Below, piece by piece: positions 22,139 through 34,839 of a DNA stretch of 64,000 nt. Under the pieces are notes generated by a model. It did no database searches. It saw only the letters and a program-made list of their open reading frames with translations, and was not told where the DNA came from. Source of the stretch: Trifolium pratense. Its lineage: Eukaryota; Streptophyta; Magnoliopsida; Fabales; Fabaceae. The first letter of the stretch is position 1. Each line of letters opens with the position of its first letter. The stretch covers positions 55,574,439 to 55,638,438 of the forward strand of contig NC_060062.1 of assembly GCF_020283565.1 (NCBI RefSeq), read 5' to 3'. The translations under genes were made by a program, and so were the position numbers.

Positions 22139-23888
22139 TAGTGTATGTTTGGTTACACGTTGGGGAGACTCAAACGCACATTTTTAGTGTCAAACGTGAT
22201 TCACATCAGTTAGAAGTTGTTTGGATGTTTGCTTCAAAATTGATTCTTGCTGTGTAAAAGTGATTCCAGTTGAAGCAGGTATTTGTAGCTTCTGCGTCTG
22301 ATCTAAATCGATTCTCCAGTAAACAAATCAGATGAGTTCCAATTTTCCCTTTTTGCCCCTCAAAAACTTCTCACTCTAAAAGATGAAACAGAGAGAGAGG
22401 AAATAAAAAAACAACCTTTGAACGCAAGAGAAGGAGAAAGAAGAAAGAAATATCTGTATTTTAAATGAAGCTAATAGAACAAGGAGTGGAGGATTTCATT
22501 GAGAAATTTTCCGTGAGAATTTGTTTGCGGGTATGATGGCGAGTAGAGTTGTCAAAAAGGGCCGGGCTATCGGGCCGGCCCATTAGCCCTATCATTTTAC
22601 ACGGGCCGGGCTTCATAAAAAGGGGGTCGGGCCTTATCGGGCCGGGTCTTATTGGGTCAGACTTTTCATGGGCCGTCATGGGCCGGCCCACAGGCTTTTG
22701 GGCCGGCCCCTTAAAGAATTAAAAAAAAATTATAATCTTTTTATTGTTATATTTTGGTCCTATTTTTATGCATAAATTCATATATAATTTTTTATTTATT
22801 ATTTTTGTTGTTTTATTGTTATTATTTGTGTTTTGTTCCTATCTATAATCTGTTTTATTCCTATTTTTAAGCAAATCATCTTTTTATATTTTTTTTATAT
22901 TCTTTCTATATTTTTGTTTTTACTTAAATTACAATGGATGAATGAAAGATATAAAACTTGGAATTTTTTTTTGGTAGTAATAATAATAATATGACAAAAA
23001 ACTTATTGGATTAGAATGAGATTATTTGTTAGAGATTTGTTTGTTTGTTTGATGAGGATAAAGAGGAAGATATTGTTGTTTGGGAGATTATGTGAGAAAA
23101 TATAGGGATACGAATTACCTTCTTGAAGATTTAGTTGAGAATTATAACATAAATTTAGTAGAATATGTTTTTTTTTTTTTTCAAAAAAAAAAATACTATG
23201 AAAATTAGTGGGCCGGCCCATCGGGCCATGTAGACTTTTGCTTATCGAGTCGGGCTAATCGGGTCGGGCCATGAAGTTAACGGGCCGGGCTGGGCCGGCC
23301 CCTTTATTTGATCGGGCCCCTACAGACCGGGCCAGGCCGGACCGGGCCGGCCCCTTTGACAGCTCTAATGGCGAGTGACGGGTGGTGCTTAATTTGTTTG
23401 ACAACAATGATAGAGAGATCTAGGCATTATTTTTTTTATTTTTTTTTTTGTACAAAGATCTAGGCTTGTGTTTTTTTTTTTTTTGACAAATCTGGTCTTG
23501 TGTTATTAGTGTTGGAATAACTTGTAAATTATCCTTTCTTTTTTCTTTTTTTGATACTTAAATTATCCTTTCTTTTACGGCACATAAGTTTAATTTTTGT
23601 TTTACTAAATTTAAAAATAGTTATTATAATTAATATTATTTTAAAATGAATGTGTGAACATTAAAATTCATATTATAATTTTAGATAAAATAAATGTGTG
23701 ATCATTCCATATTTATCTTGATATTGAATATTATACCCTTTTGGTAATTTCACGTTTAAAAGCAATTTTAGATAATGTATCCAAACATAAATCAATTATG
23801 ACCAACTCACTTTTAACTAAAATCAATTCTGTCAAACTCAATTCTACCAAACTCAATTATAGTCACCGCTAAACCAAACACACACTTA
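22139..23888. mobile_element. possible TIR element with GTTTGGTT ends, carrying a nested hAT MITE
   Basis: Left end TAGTGTATGTTTGGTTACACG and right end CGCTAAACCAAACACACAC are inverted. The stretch before the right end (CAACTCACTTTTAACYAAAATC, then AATTCTGTCAAACTCAATTC) recurs before the right end of the 20967-22092 element, so both belong to one family. The hAT MITE 22544-23367 is inserted within it. No transposase is seen. Confidence 0.35.
22544..23367. mobile_element. hAT MITE with GC-rich GGGCCGGCCC arms and 8-bp target duplication
   Basis: The termini TAGAGTTGTCAAAAAGGGCC and GGCCCCTTTGACAGCTCTA are inverted and flanked by an exact 8-bp duplication ATGGCGAG (22536-22543 and 23368-23375), identifying a hAT-type non-autonomous element. 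The arms are strings of GGGCCGG / CCGGCCC, and the centre is very AT-rich. There is no open frame of note. Confidence 0.9.
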
Positions 23889-25352
23889 GTTTGATCGGTT
23901 AAGGTCAGTCTTACGACTTCTAAGTTCTAGGTCTTACTAAATAAGGTCTCCGAAATATTTCTTAAGCATATTAAAAATGAAAGACGTATTTAATGTTTAA
24001 AATATAGTTGATTTTTTTTTATATTTTACCTGCATTGAAGATATTGTTTAGCGAGAATGAATTCTCTCGAAAAAAAGTTTTCTCATGTTCCTCAATTTTT
24101 TCATAGCGATGTTATTTATCGCGAAACATGAATGGTTCACAAACAACACATGTCACCATTAATTGCCAATCAAATTGAGATTTTAGCGGAAATCACAGTA
24201 TGTTATATTGCAATTGAAATGAACTCAATCCAGAAAATACATCAAGCAAGTCAGAGGATAGGGACAACAATGAACAACGAAAAATGAACGAGGATGACAA
24301 AGTATCACCGGCAACAGAACGACAATGATGGAAAAGGAACGCCTACCAAAAAAGATCAGTGGTAACGGAACTGTGATGATTGTAAAGGAACGACTACCAC
24401 AAAAGATTAGCGGCAACAGAACAACGATAACAGAAAATGAACGACAACGAACAACAGGAAAAAAGCCACGACGAAAAACGGCGAGAATGCGATAACAGAC
24501 ATATCCATTTGCTCTTTTCCCTCAACTTTTCAAAAGTCTTCTATTTGTATCTTTCTATACACATATATCATATCAGGTTTTCATCTTCCATCACACTTAC
24601 CAAATCTCTCACCAAATGCTTCTTCTTCTTTTTCATTTTCAGATTTCATTCATTCAAGTTTTCTCCATTGCTCCAACTACTTGGTACTAAAACTAACTAA
24701 AGTTTAAGCCTCTAAAGGAACCCATCTGAAATCTAATGTTCTTAGTCCTTGAACCTTCCTTTCAAATCTAAACTTGCTTATGTAATCCCTCCACTTGATG
24801 GTGCCATCGACATCTTCGGAACTCGAAGAATTTGCAACTAAATATGATGTGCTTAGTTTTTTTATAATTTCAGTATCAGTACCTCAACTTCAAACTCGCC
24901 TACAAACTTCAATACTAAACAAAATTTTATGACACTTTCAGTGACAAAAAAATAAATATTTGTTATCTATAGATCAAAGGTATACTAATACTAATAATAA
25001 ATATTTGTTATTTAACCTTAACTATAGATCAAATATTATAGCTTTTCAATGAATCTAAAAAGTGGAAATTTGCTTATAATTAAGACCGAAAGGAGTACGT
25101 ATTTAGAAACAAATTTTTGTATTGTATTTGGCATTGCAATTGCCAAGAAAATAGAAAAGGACACTACGGATGACCCACCAATTGTTTTAAGTCTCTTTAA
25201 GGCATTTAATGAGATTTTACTTTCTTCAATCTTTTAATCATCACACTCACACACCCTACATTTTACCTTATATAATATTATTATCCTCAAAGATCTTCCT
25301 TACAAACAACAACTTGAAGCCGAACAGGAAGAAGAAACCTCAAAATCAAAAA
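23889..25352. other. intergenic stretch with an A/C/G-biased simple region
   Basis: Around 24235-24480 there are repeated AACGACAA / GGAACGACTACCA-like blocks of low complexity that look like a decayed minisatellite. The rest is AT-rich. A TATA-like CTTATATAATATT (near 25256) lies about 95 bp before the ATG of the methyltransferase relic and could be its old promoter. Confidence 0.4.
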
Positions 25353-26221
25353 CATGGCTAACAACAACAATTCATCACCTGAGTAAGATTATACTTTACA
25401 TATTTTACCGAAATGTGTTGTTACCACAAATACAACTATTGTAAACAATTTTGATGTAATGTATTGTTGTTACTATTGTAAACATTATTTTACCAAAATA
25501 CAACTATTGTAAACAATTTTAATGCAATGTGTTGTTGTTACTACAATACAACTATTGTAAACAATTTTGAAGAAATGTGTTGTTATTGTTACCACAAATA
25601 CAACTATCGTAAAAATGAACCCCTAATAAAAAATGCAATATTTTTTTAAAAAGAATAACATTTATTTAAATTGTAAATAATGTTAACAACATCAAAAATA
25701 GTTATTTATATGTGTAACTAACATAATAAAAAAATGTCATATTTCGCAACGTTGAAATAAAAAATTAAGAGATAATTAATAAATTAAATTAAATTTTACA
25801 CAACAAATAAAGTAAATAACAAAATTGATAGTGTTTTTTTAATAAAAATTACAATTTAATTTTAGAAATTAATTCTTTATTTATGAGTTATAAAGTGATT
25901 TTATTTGTAGTCGTATGGTTTTTATACTTACCGTGGATGAATTTGAACTATGAATTCATTTATTACTTCTTCATATCATTTCTTGATAAGTAATTCCCAA
26001 ACTGATGAATATTATAGTTCGAATTAATGCATGCTACCTTACTTCTTTAGACATCTATCCATTATGGGTGTACATTAAAATAATTTTATATATTGTTATA
26101 GGTACATGTAAGTTGGGAATGCAGTTGCGGTTCTAGTTGTCCGAGCTTTAGGATATAGTCTTGGTCGTGCATTTCAATGTGTTTCTGTTGATGGGTCATT
26201 GTACCCATTGCCTGATAAGTA
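25353..26221 (+). pseudogene. chromomethylase (CMT) gene relic: first exon plus last exon, copy A
   Basis: A short exon-like start (ATG at 25353, MANNNNSSP, then GA followed by GTAAGA) precedes a long AT-rich segment. After an acceptor TTATAG (26096-26101) comes an exon whose translation contains VGNAVAVLVVRALGYSLGRA and SLYPLPDK. This is the conserved C-terminal motif of plant CMT-type DNA (cytosine-5) methyltransferases, which keep CHG methylation. The exon has an early stop (TAA where the family has a Gln codon, just before VGNAVA). Everything between, including the catalytic motifs and chromodomain, is missing. A relic by the sequence; whether the ATG exon belongs to the same old gene is inference. 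Confidence 0.65.
25405..25612 (+). repeat. minisatellite, about 4 copies of a ~50-65-bp unit
   Basis: Repeats of AATGTGTTGTTGTTACYAC followed by AAATACAACTATTGTAAAC lie just downstream of the exon-like start of the methyltransferase relic. The last unit continues into the duplicated segment. Confidence 0.6.
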
Positions 26222-26905
26222 TAAAAATATTGCATTTTACGATAGTTGTTATTGTTACCACAAATACAATTATCGTAAAAATGGACCCCTAATAAAAAAT
26301 GCAATATTTTTTTTAAAAAGAACAACATTTATTTAAATTGTAAATAATGTTAACAACATCAAAAATAGTTATTTATATGTGTAACTAACATAATAAAAAA
26401 ATATCATATTCCGCAACGTTGAAACAAAACCCATAAATAAAAAATTAAGAGATAATTAATAAATTAAATTAAATTTTACACAACAAATAAAATAAATAAC
26501 AAAATTGATAGTGTTTTTTTAATAAAAATTACAATTTAATTTTAGAAATTAATTCTTTATTTATGAGTTATAAAGTTATTTTATTTGTAGTCGTATGGTT
26601 TTTATGCTTACAGTGGATGAATTTGAACTATGAATTCATTTATTACTTCTTCATGTCATTTCTTGATAAGTACTTCCCAAGCTGATGAATATTATAGTTC
26701 GAATTAATGCATGCTACCTTACTTCTTAAAACATCTATCCATTATGGGTGTACATTGAAATAATTTTATATGTTGTTATAGGTACATGCAAGTTGGGAAT
26801 GCAGTTGCGGTTCTAGTTGTCTGAGCTTTATGATATAGTCTTGGTCGTGCATTTCAAGGTGCTTCTGTTGATGGACCATTGTACCCATTGCCTGATAAGT
26901 AGAAA
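25583..26905 (+). repeat. tandem duplication, ~650-670-bp unit containing the CMT last exon
   Basis: Copy A is 25583-26222 and copy B about 26250-26905. Both start TTACCACAAATACAAYTATC and end with the methyltransferase C-terminal exon. They differ by scattered substitutions and a short insertion in copy B near 26425, so the duplication is not recent. Confidence 0.85.
26782..26902 (+). pseudogene. CMT last-exon relic, copy B
   Basis: This is the second copy of the CMT-type terminal exon, again after a TTATAG acceptor. It keeps the Gln codon that copy A has lost (MQVGNAVAVLVV) but has two in-frame TGA stops of its own, at the Arg codon after VV and at a Gly codon four positions later. It then reads YSLGRAFQGASVDGPLYPLP and meets TAG. 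The differing stops show that the two copies decayed independently after duplication. Confidence 0.75.
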
Positions 26906-27310
26906 AACAGAAAAAAGAAACTCGAGTAGAAAAACATTAAGTGTGTTAATAAATAAATAAAAACTTTTAGTGTATTATTTGAAGTTTTGACAAACTTAAA
27001 TGGGCCGGGTTCAGAAATACATTTGACCCAAATTGTTTTTCTTCTTCTTTAACCTAGCTAATAGCAGCCGTAAGAGCAGGGGTAACAAAGGGAAAATATT
27101 TTCTGCACAGTGATAAAAATTGCTGCACACAGTGATCAAATTTCAAAAGTTATTCCAATGAACGCAGAAGCTCCAACTGCCAACTTCGACTAGAATCGAG
27201 TTTGCAGAAGTAAAATCGAGTTTAGATAATTTTTCCAAACATCTTGAAGAAAAGTAAAATCATATTTCAGAGCTTCAACGCGCGTTTTTGGTATGCTGCC
27301 GCATTACCAA

Positions 27311-28003
27311 ACACATACTTAAACTGACTTAAAACTCAACATTTCCATGTTTAAAGATATTTTTTTGATGAAAATATGCTAAAGCAAATAACCCACCAAC
27401 AAACAATATCTGAAACATTAAAGCAATAACAGCTCCATAAGTGCGGATTTTGGCAAAATAAGACTTGATCTTGGCAACAAAATTGTTTGAAAAAACACAT
27501 GGAAAATATTATTGGAAAAAAGCTAGAATCCAAAATAATATCGAACAAAACCTTTAATGGAGCAACCATTATCATTCCTAACAACAATAGCAATGATGAA
27601 CTATATGATCCTCATGCAAAAGTCATCATAAAGAAAAATGTTTCAAAGAAACTATTAGTTTCAGCAATTAAAGTCACATTAGCACCAACAAAGAACACAA
27701 TGTTTTGAGCAAAAATCAAGTGAATGAAATTGATAAGACATGAAATCTTGATCATACTGAGGTGTTGGTCAAGATAAAGTTTTATTTTGGCACCTAGACA
27801 CATAAACAATTTTACAACATTAATAAAAATACATTCTAAACACATAAACAATTTTATAATATTCATAAAAAAAATACACGAGAAAAAATTGGGATGTAAA
27901 ACGAATGGTTTAACTTTGAAAAATATGGAATTTTGCAGTGTCCTATTCCAAATCAACTCGCTAAGCAAGCAGATGCTCGCTTAACGAGAAAACCCAGGTT
28001 CCC
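27311..28003. repeat. dispersed ~690-bp repeat, copy A
   Basis: It runs from ACTTAAAACTCAACATTTCC to a CTCGCTTAACGAGAAAA end. A second copy lies at 29213-29903. On the minus strand both have hydrophobic, partly open frames interrupted by different stops. I do not recognise the product. The CTCGCTAAGCAAG-type ends recall a dispersed repeat seen in legume genomes (from memory, unverified). Confidence 0.7.
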
Positions 28004-29212
28004 CAGCAAACAATGCTCGCTAAGCAAGTCTTGAGTTGCTTAGTGTCTATAAAATCCGAAGAAGTTGCTTAGTGTCTATAATTAGAGGATGATTTTTGTT
28101 TGCATTGCATCATCCAAAATAGTAGACAATTTTTATGATTAATTGATCATCATTGTTTTGTAATAATATTCTTCAACATTGATATATAACATTATTCTGT
28201 CTAGTGTTAACTTTGAAGTTTTTAAATATATAATATGATATTCAAGTAAATTCATCTTAATGAATTTTACATTGTGACATAAAGAGTGTTTTTTTGGTAC
28301 ATTAAAGGGAGTTAGTATTTATTCATATATATTTTTTTTTTCTCATTTCTAAATTTTGATATCTAATTTGCCTAAGATTACTTAGATGACTTTTTCTAAC
28401 ATGCATAAGTTGAGTAGGACTTGCATCATGCACAAGCCATTGTAGCCATTGGATTTATTAATCCTCACACTAATACGGTGAATACTCAACACAACACCCA
28501 TCCCTCACTTCCACTCACGCCTCTGTAGACTTACTTTCCCTTTCACTCTCACAGTCACCATCATTTAATTGGAGCTCTGCCATCGGAGAATCACCGATAG
28601 ACGGATTCCTTCAAACATCACCATTGATGAGCATTACTTGGCATAAAGTAATCTAAAAGGAGAGAATGTTTTCATTATCAACTTTTTACCCAAATCCATT
28701 TCAACAGAATACATAAACAATAGAACGAAAAACGTCTGTCACCGTCGTAGGGCGACCAATCATACAAACACCTCCGACCTGTTCTTCTCCGTCACTGTTT
28801 CACCGTTGTTAACACCTGGTGTGGCAAGCTAGCCATATGTCAAATTGTGTATCAAGCTCGCCATCACACTGATTATCGGTTGTTTCTGTCCGGGTGTGAA
28901 CTACAAGGACTTGGAAGTGGATGAGGAAAAGATACAGTGTGATGAATTTATAATAGACTTTGTGAGCTTTTATCATCCAATAGTTAAAATTAGTTGTGTA
29001 TTGTGCACAACTTAATTCACTTGTGCACAATAGCCTTCGCCTACTTAGATGGATATAGTGTTGCATGCAACTTGTTTTGTCCAAAACTCCCAACATCACA
29101 GGAGGTAAACACCTATTAACCTTTAAAAAAACTAATACATAAAGAAAAACTAAAACCAACTAACTTAAAACTAAAATAAAGAACAAATCTAAAGCATATT
29201 GTTTTTTCTTAA
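28004..29212. other. spacer between the two ~690-bp repeats
   Basis: AT-rich with no supportable gene. The minus frame at 28809-29159 has no recognisable motif. Confidence 0.45.
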
Positions 29213-29903
29213 ACCGACTTAAAACTCAACATTTCCATGCCTAAAGATATATTTTTTTTTAATAATAATATGCTAAAGCAGATAGCCCACCAACAAACAA
29301 TATCTGGAACATTAAAGCAATAACAGCTCCATTAGTGCGGATCTTGGCAAAATAAGACTTTCTTGACCACAAAATTGACTGAAAAAACACATGGATAATA
29401 GTATTGGGAAAAAGCTAGTATCCAAAATAATATCGAAACAAAATCTTTAATGGGGGCAACCATTATCATTCCTAACAATAACAACAATAACAATGATGAA
29501 ATGTGATTCTCCTCCAAAAGTCATCATAAAGAAAAATGTTTCAAAGAAACCATTAATTTCAGCAATTAAAGTCACATTAGCAGCAATAAAAAACACAATA
29601 TTTTGGGCAAAAATCAAGTGAATGAAATTGATAAGTCATGAAATCTCAATCATACTGAGGTGTTGGTCAAGATCAAATTTTATTTTGACAGCTAAACACA
29701 TAAACAATTTTACAACATTCATAAAAATACACTTAAAACACATAAACAATTTTATAATATTCATAAAAAAAATACACCAGAAAAAATTGGGATATAAAAC
29801 GAATGATTTAACTTTGAAAAATATGAAATTCTGCAGTGTCCTCTTCCAGATCAATTCGCTAAGCAAGCAAATACTCGTTTAATGAGAAAATCAGGTTGCC
29901 CAA
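29213..29903. repeat. dispersed ~690-bp repeat, copy B
   Basis: Direct repeat of 27311-28003 with scattered substitutions and short indels (for example in the T-run near 29250 and the AAC repeats near 29485). Same orientation, about 1.9 kb away. Confidence 0.7.
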
Positions 29904-30629
29904 CATATTTTTATTTCTTTTTACATAGAAATAGAATAGAGTTAGAAGTGATAATTTTAGAGGTGGCAAAACGCGTCAGGCCATTCGGGCCAACCCGTTT
30001 TAACCTGCCATTTTTGGCTGACCAGCCTAGGTTTTAGGCTCGGTGCCTTAAGTTGGTGGAACTCACTTGAGTTGATCTAGTGATGTTAACTCGGGTCCTT
30101 AAAATATGTTTATCTCGAGGTCTTAGATTAGTGCGTACACAGTAAAAAACTAGACTTAAAATATGATAACTTTTTTTTTGGTCACAAACAAAAAAGCAAT
30201 CAAATTTTCAAATCCTTTTCATCATAAGAAAAAATGTGTTGGACACCACGTCCTCCCAAAAAATTCAACAGAACACCACCAATAATTACCAATTATTAAT
30301 TTAAAAAATGACGCCACGCACGAAAACAGAAACTCCAATCTCCATCCAATATAAACTCGCCACGTATCCAAAAATGTCCACGTCAACGTAACAAAAAAGA
30401 ATTAACCACCACAAGAAAAACAACTAAGCGACCTACGGAAGAAACTACCTCACCGAATCTCAATTCGCATTCCAAATCTTTCCTTTCCTTCTCTTCTCAT
30501 CGTGCCCTAATCCCTAAAATCACAGATCCCGATAAACGCTTTTCTTCCCCTTTCTCAGGAAAATTCTCCCTAATTTTCTCGAGATAGTTTTCATCGTCGA
30601 ACAGAAAAAAAAAAAATCAACAGAGAATT
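29904..30629 (+). promoter_or_regulatory. upstream region and 5' UTR of the SYP22-like gene
   Basis: The last 200 bp before the ATG are C/T-rich, then A-rich (AGAAAAAAAAAAAATC just before 30620), as is common for plant 5' UTRs. A single hAT-like end (TAGAGGTGGCAAAACG near 29951) shows that part of this upstream region is transposon-derived. No specific cis element can be named with confidence. Confidence 0.4.
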
Positions 30630-33600
30630 ATGAGCTTCCAGGACATCGAAGCTGGCCGGCCGTTCGGTTCTAGACGTGGAACGATCAACGGGAAACAAGA
30701 CCCGACGCAAGCGGTTGCCGCCGGGATCTTTCAGATCAACACCGCCGTTTCGACGTTTCAGAGACTCGTCAATACCCTTGGAACACCCAAAGATACCCCT
30801 GAGCTCCGTGAAAAACTGTTAGTTCTTTGTCATCGCTTTTCTTTTTGTGCTTGTTGAATTCACTTTCTTTTTTATTTAATAAAAGTGAAAATTTTGTTGT
30901 GGATTGAGCTCAATTACCCTTGGAATTAGGTAGATGTTGATTTTGATAATTCAGCTTTGATTATAGGCTTATAGCTGAATCGGTTAATTATTATGGAATT
31001 GTGCTGTATAGGTTTTGAAATCCTAAACGTGTGAGAGAATTGTGTAATTGATGATGACTGAAGAGAGGATTAGATTTGTTTTAAATGAAAGGAATTATAT
31101 GATGGATTTAGATTGGAAGTGGGATGGAACCGTGATTTGGGATTTAGGGTTTGTGTAAGTTGTGGTAGAGGTGTAGAGAATTATAAATAAGTTGGGATTT
31201 TAGGATTTCTGAATGTGGTTTTAGGATTGCTAGTTTTTTAAGGAACTTTTTGGGTTTGGAGGTAAGTTGGCCGAATTGGATTGGTGAGTAGTTTGGTTAC
31301 TGACCTGTTTTGAAAATCTTGTTTAAGTTAATGAACTTGGTTTGTCATTTTGAGTTTGGTTTGATTTGGTCCATTGCATTTCTTAGACATGCTGTTTTTA
31401 GGGGGTAGGGGGTGTTATGAGATTATCTACATTCGTTTATAGTTATAGGTCATTTTGTTGTTTATTGTGTGTCACTTGCTCCCACTTCCAGGAGTCGATT
31501 GCCAACTGGGCAGGCAAAATAAACGATATTTTTATTGCTTATGCAATGATCAAGGCCTTCTTTTTTCTTGTTGTTTCATCAGTTGGGAACTTGGGATTAA
31601 GCTATAGTAGGGAATAGGGAAATCCTAAGTTTTTAAATCTGAAAAAGGACATGCTTTGTTATAGTCCTTATAATGAATGTCCCATTATACTCAGATACAC
31701 TCAAACTATTATAAGATGAAACTTGCTTGATGGCAGGAAAATGATTTAAAAGTAGATAAAATGCCAACGGCTGTTTGGAAACTGATAATTTTTTCTTGGC
31801 TTGCAAGCTGCTCCCATCCCCCTCACATTATAAAATTTTAATTCGGTGCCTAATTCTAAACATTGTCCGAAACAAAATCTTCATGTAAGTTTTACCTTTA
31901 GGCCCTGACCTTGTTAGACTTTTTCAACTTGCAGTCACAAGACAAGACAGCATATTGGGCAGTTGGTGAAGGATACATCAGCCAAGCTTAAACAAGCTAG
32001 TGACATTGATCACCATGCCAACGTTAATGTAAGTTTAGACCTTTATTTTGTGCCATACATCATCTGCATATATAGGGAAATTTATATGGTTTTAGAATTT
32101 GTATTGATCAAGCTTACACACACGTGCGCATCCACACACACGCAAACACAAATATTTAGATTATTTCACTTAAATTGTTGCTGTCCCCTTTACAAAATAT
32201 GTAATCTCTTAATCCTTTTGCATCATTCTTTAATGAATAATAATGCAAAAAATTATTGTATTTCATAATATATATTTTTTGAAGAAGAGTATTTCATATT
32301 TTTTTTTTTTGTATTTTAGCGTGCCATGACCTTAATGTCTTTTACCTTATTTTGTGTTTTCAGGCAAGCAAGAAGATAGCAGATGCTAAACTTGCGAAAG
32401 ATTTTCAAGCAGTGTTGAAAGAGTTTCAGAAGGCGCAACGTCTTTCAGCTGAGAGAGAAACAGCTTACACTCCTTTTGTTCCACAAGCAGTTCTTCCTTC
32501 AAGGTGATTTATCAATTATTATACTACTGGGATTCCTAAAATTGAAGGGGCAAGATTGCGTCCTCTATTGTTGGTTATGAACAATGAAGATTAGCTTACT
32601 TTTAAATTACTTGTTAAATTTGTTTGCATTTGGTTTTATTGTGATCAATTGTGCTTCTCTAGTTGCACTTGGTGCTTGTTATTATTTTTGACGACTTCTG
32701 CATAAAATGGTTATAACATGAGCTTTTCTTTTTGGCTTGCAGCTATACAGCTAGTGAAGTGAATGTCGGTTCTGATAAGACACCAGAACAGCGTGCCCTT
32801 CTCGTAGAATCCAGGAGGTTATTTCTCATATATTTTGCTGATCTATATGTTATTTTCTCAAAATTATTCCATTGTTTCTGATAAGAAATTAATGATTCTC
32901 CCCCCACCCCCAGAAAGAGTCGACATTGTATTAATTATAAAATGGATGTGATATATGTTGTGATAAACTGCACACTGAAATGTAATTTTAGGTCAAATAA
33001 ATAACAATATTAGGCATCTGAAATATATTAATCCTATCTTTTGTAAAATTTGATCGAAAACTGATGTCAGTTATTTATCAGCGAGGTTTTGCTTCCACTT
33101 TAACCTGTTGCAATCCCTTGCATATTCATCTGCAAAGTATTCTAATTCTGAAAAAACTTAGCTGTCATTTCTCTTTTCAAATATATTTTGTGGTGTACAA
33201 TCAATGACAGGATTGTCCTATGTATCATTAAATTTGATGAACTTTCACTTGTGTTATCAGAAAAGGATACTTTTTCAATTCAGCAAATAGCATTATTTTA
33301 GTACCTCAGCTCTTTGATTGTTCATGCTACAGGCAGGAGGTTTTGTTCTTAGATAATGAGATTGCCTTCAATGAGGCAATCATTGAGGAAAGGGAGCAAG
33401 GCATTCAAGAAATACAGCAGCAAATTGGTGAAGTTAATGAAATTTTCAAAGATCTCGCTGTGCTTGTCCATGAGCAAGGAACCATGATTGGTAATTTATT
33501 TCTTCTTTCATAATTAATTTTTGTATCTTTTTACCATTAGTTTGTTCATTTATTTTTATGTACTTGTTCATGTTATCTGATGTCACAGATTTTATTTTGT

Positions 33601-33980
33601 AGATGATATTGGTTCCAACATTGAGAACTCCCATGCAGCAACCGCACAAGCAAGATCTCAACTTGCAAAAGCTTCAAAAACACAAAGATCAAATTCGTCT
33701 TTGGTAATATATAATTTTCTTTTTGCAATTTATTACTTGCAAGTCTGAACCTGCTTAATTATTTTTTTGTTGGCACCCCTTGGTGGGGTGGGGACAGTGG
33801 TTGTTGGAATATGCAACTATTATGTGCTTTAATTTGCAACTTAAACAGTTGTTGTAGATTTTCTACCATTGAGTATTTTCCATTGCTAATTTTGTGTTTT
33901 TGTCTGTTTTCAAGGCATGCTTACTTTTGGTGATATTCGGGATTGTGCTTCTCATTGTGATCATAGTTCTTGCTGCCTAG
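30630..33980 (+). CDS. SYP22: Qa-SNARE syntaxin, SYP22/VAM3 type, 273 aa, 7 exons
   Basis: The coding exons are 30630-30817, 31935-32028, 32364-32503, 32743-32817, 33333-33490, 33603-33703 and 33915-33980. All are GT-AG with matching phases (822 nt including the stop). The protein starts MSFQDIEAG and has an N-terminal syntaxin helical domain (about 30-150, with [20 protein letters not shown]), a linker, and a t-SNARE helix (about 180-245) with the zero-layer Gln at about 214 in the [13 protein letters not shown] segment. A C-terminal anchor follows (254-271, [19 protein letters not shown]), ending at the membrane. Length and sequence agree closely with plant SYP2-group syntaxins, which act at the prevacuolar compartment and vacuole membrane with VTI1-, SYP5- and VAMP727-type partners in vacuolar trafficking (family knowledge). 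No defect is visible, and the gene appears functional. Confidence 0.97.
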
Positions 33981-34260
33981 TCAAAGATTCTATTAATTCC
34001 ATCATGGTGCTAATGCATATATACAAAGAGCAGCAGATAGAATCTCCCTTGCTGATGATGTCACTTAAGTGGTGTTTTACGGGTTTCAATTGACTGGAGT
34101 TTGACGCAGCTGATTTCAGAGCATGATGTGGGAATTCCCTTCAGTATATTGTGATTTTGTTGTGGGGTGTTATGTTCTCTCTTATGTTGATGTTTGGGGT
34201 TTTAAGGATGTGTCAAATTCTGCCGTAAGTTCTCTTGTTTCTTTAATATAAAGAATATAT
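33981..34260 (+). terminator. 3' UTR / poly(A) region of the SYP22-like gene
   Basis: Non-coding sequence follows the TAG. A near-upstream AATATAAAGAATAT (about 34245-34258) is a plausible plant polyadenylation signal. The exact end cannot be fixed by eye. Confidence 0.4.
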
Positions 34261-34839
34261 TAATTCTTTGATTTTCCTTTACTTGTAAATGCAACACCGA
34301 AATTGGCAGTGCTGACTCTTCAGCAAGACATTGATTTATGATGATCTGTTTTCTTTTATAGTGGTAACTGGTGTTTTGTTTCCAAAATTGAAAGCTTAAG
34401 GTTTGCTTGGGTAGGTGCAAGGTTGTGTATAGAGATAAATAGATGTATTTGATAATTTGTGGAAGGTACTCGTTCATAAATAGTATATTTTTCATGCTTA
34501 GTAAACTTGTTAATCTGTGTTGGCAAGGCTAGTGAAGATTGGAAAATTGCCATCAGAACTAAGATTCCTTTTTTGATTTAAACCAGTTACCCTTTTTTTT
34601 CTTCTTTTTCTGTTATTCACTTGTAAAATCCATCCTTGCCAACACAGATTTAAAAAAATGTAAAAAGAAAGATTAAACGATTAATAAATTATTATGGAGT
34701 ATTAATTAATTAATTAATCATGCTTAAAATGCCGATAATATCAATTGAACATGTGATATTTACAAGAGTTTCCTGGCAATTTCTGGCAGATGATTTTTTT
34801 TTTGTCTAGTAACTTAGTGGCTAAAAAATCCACTTAAAA

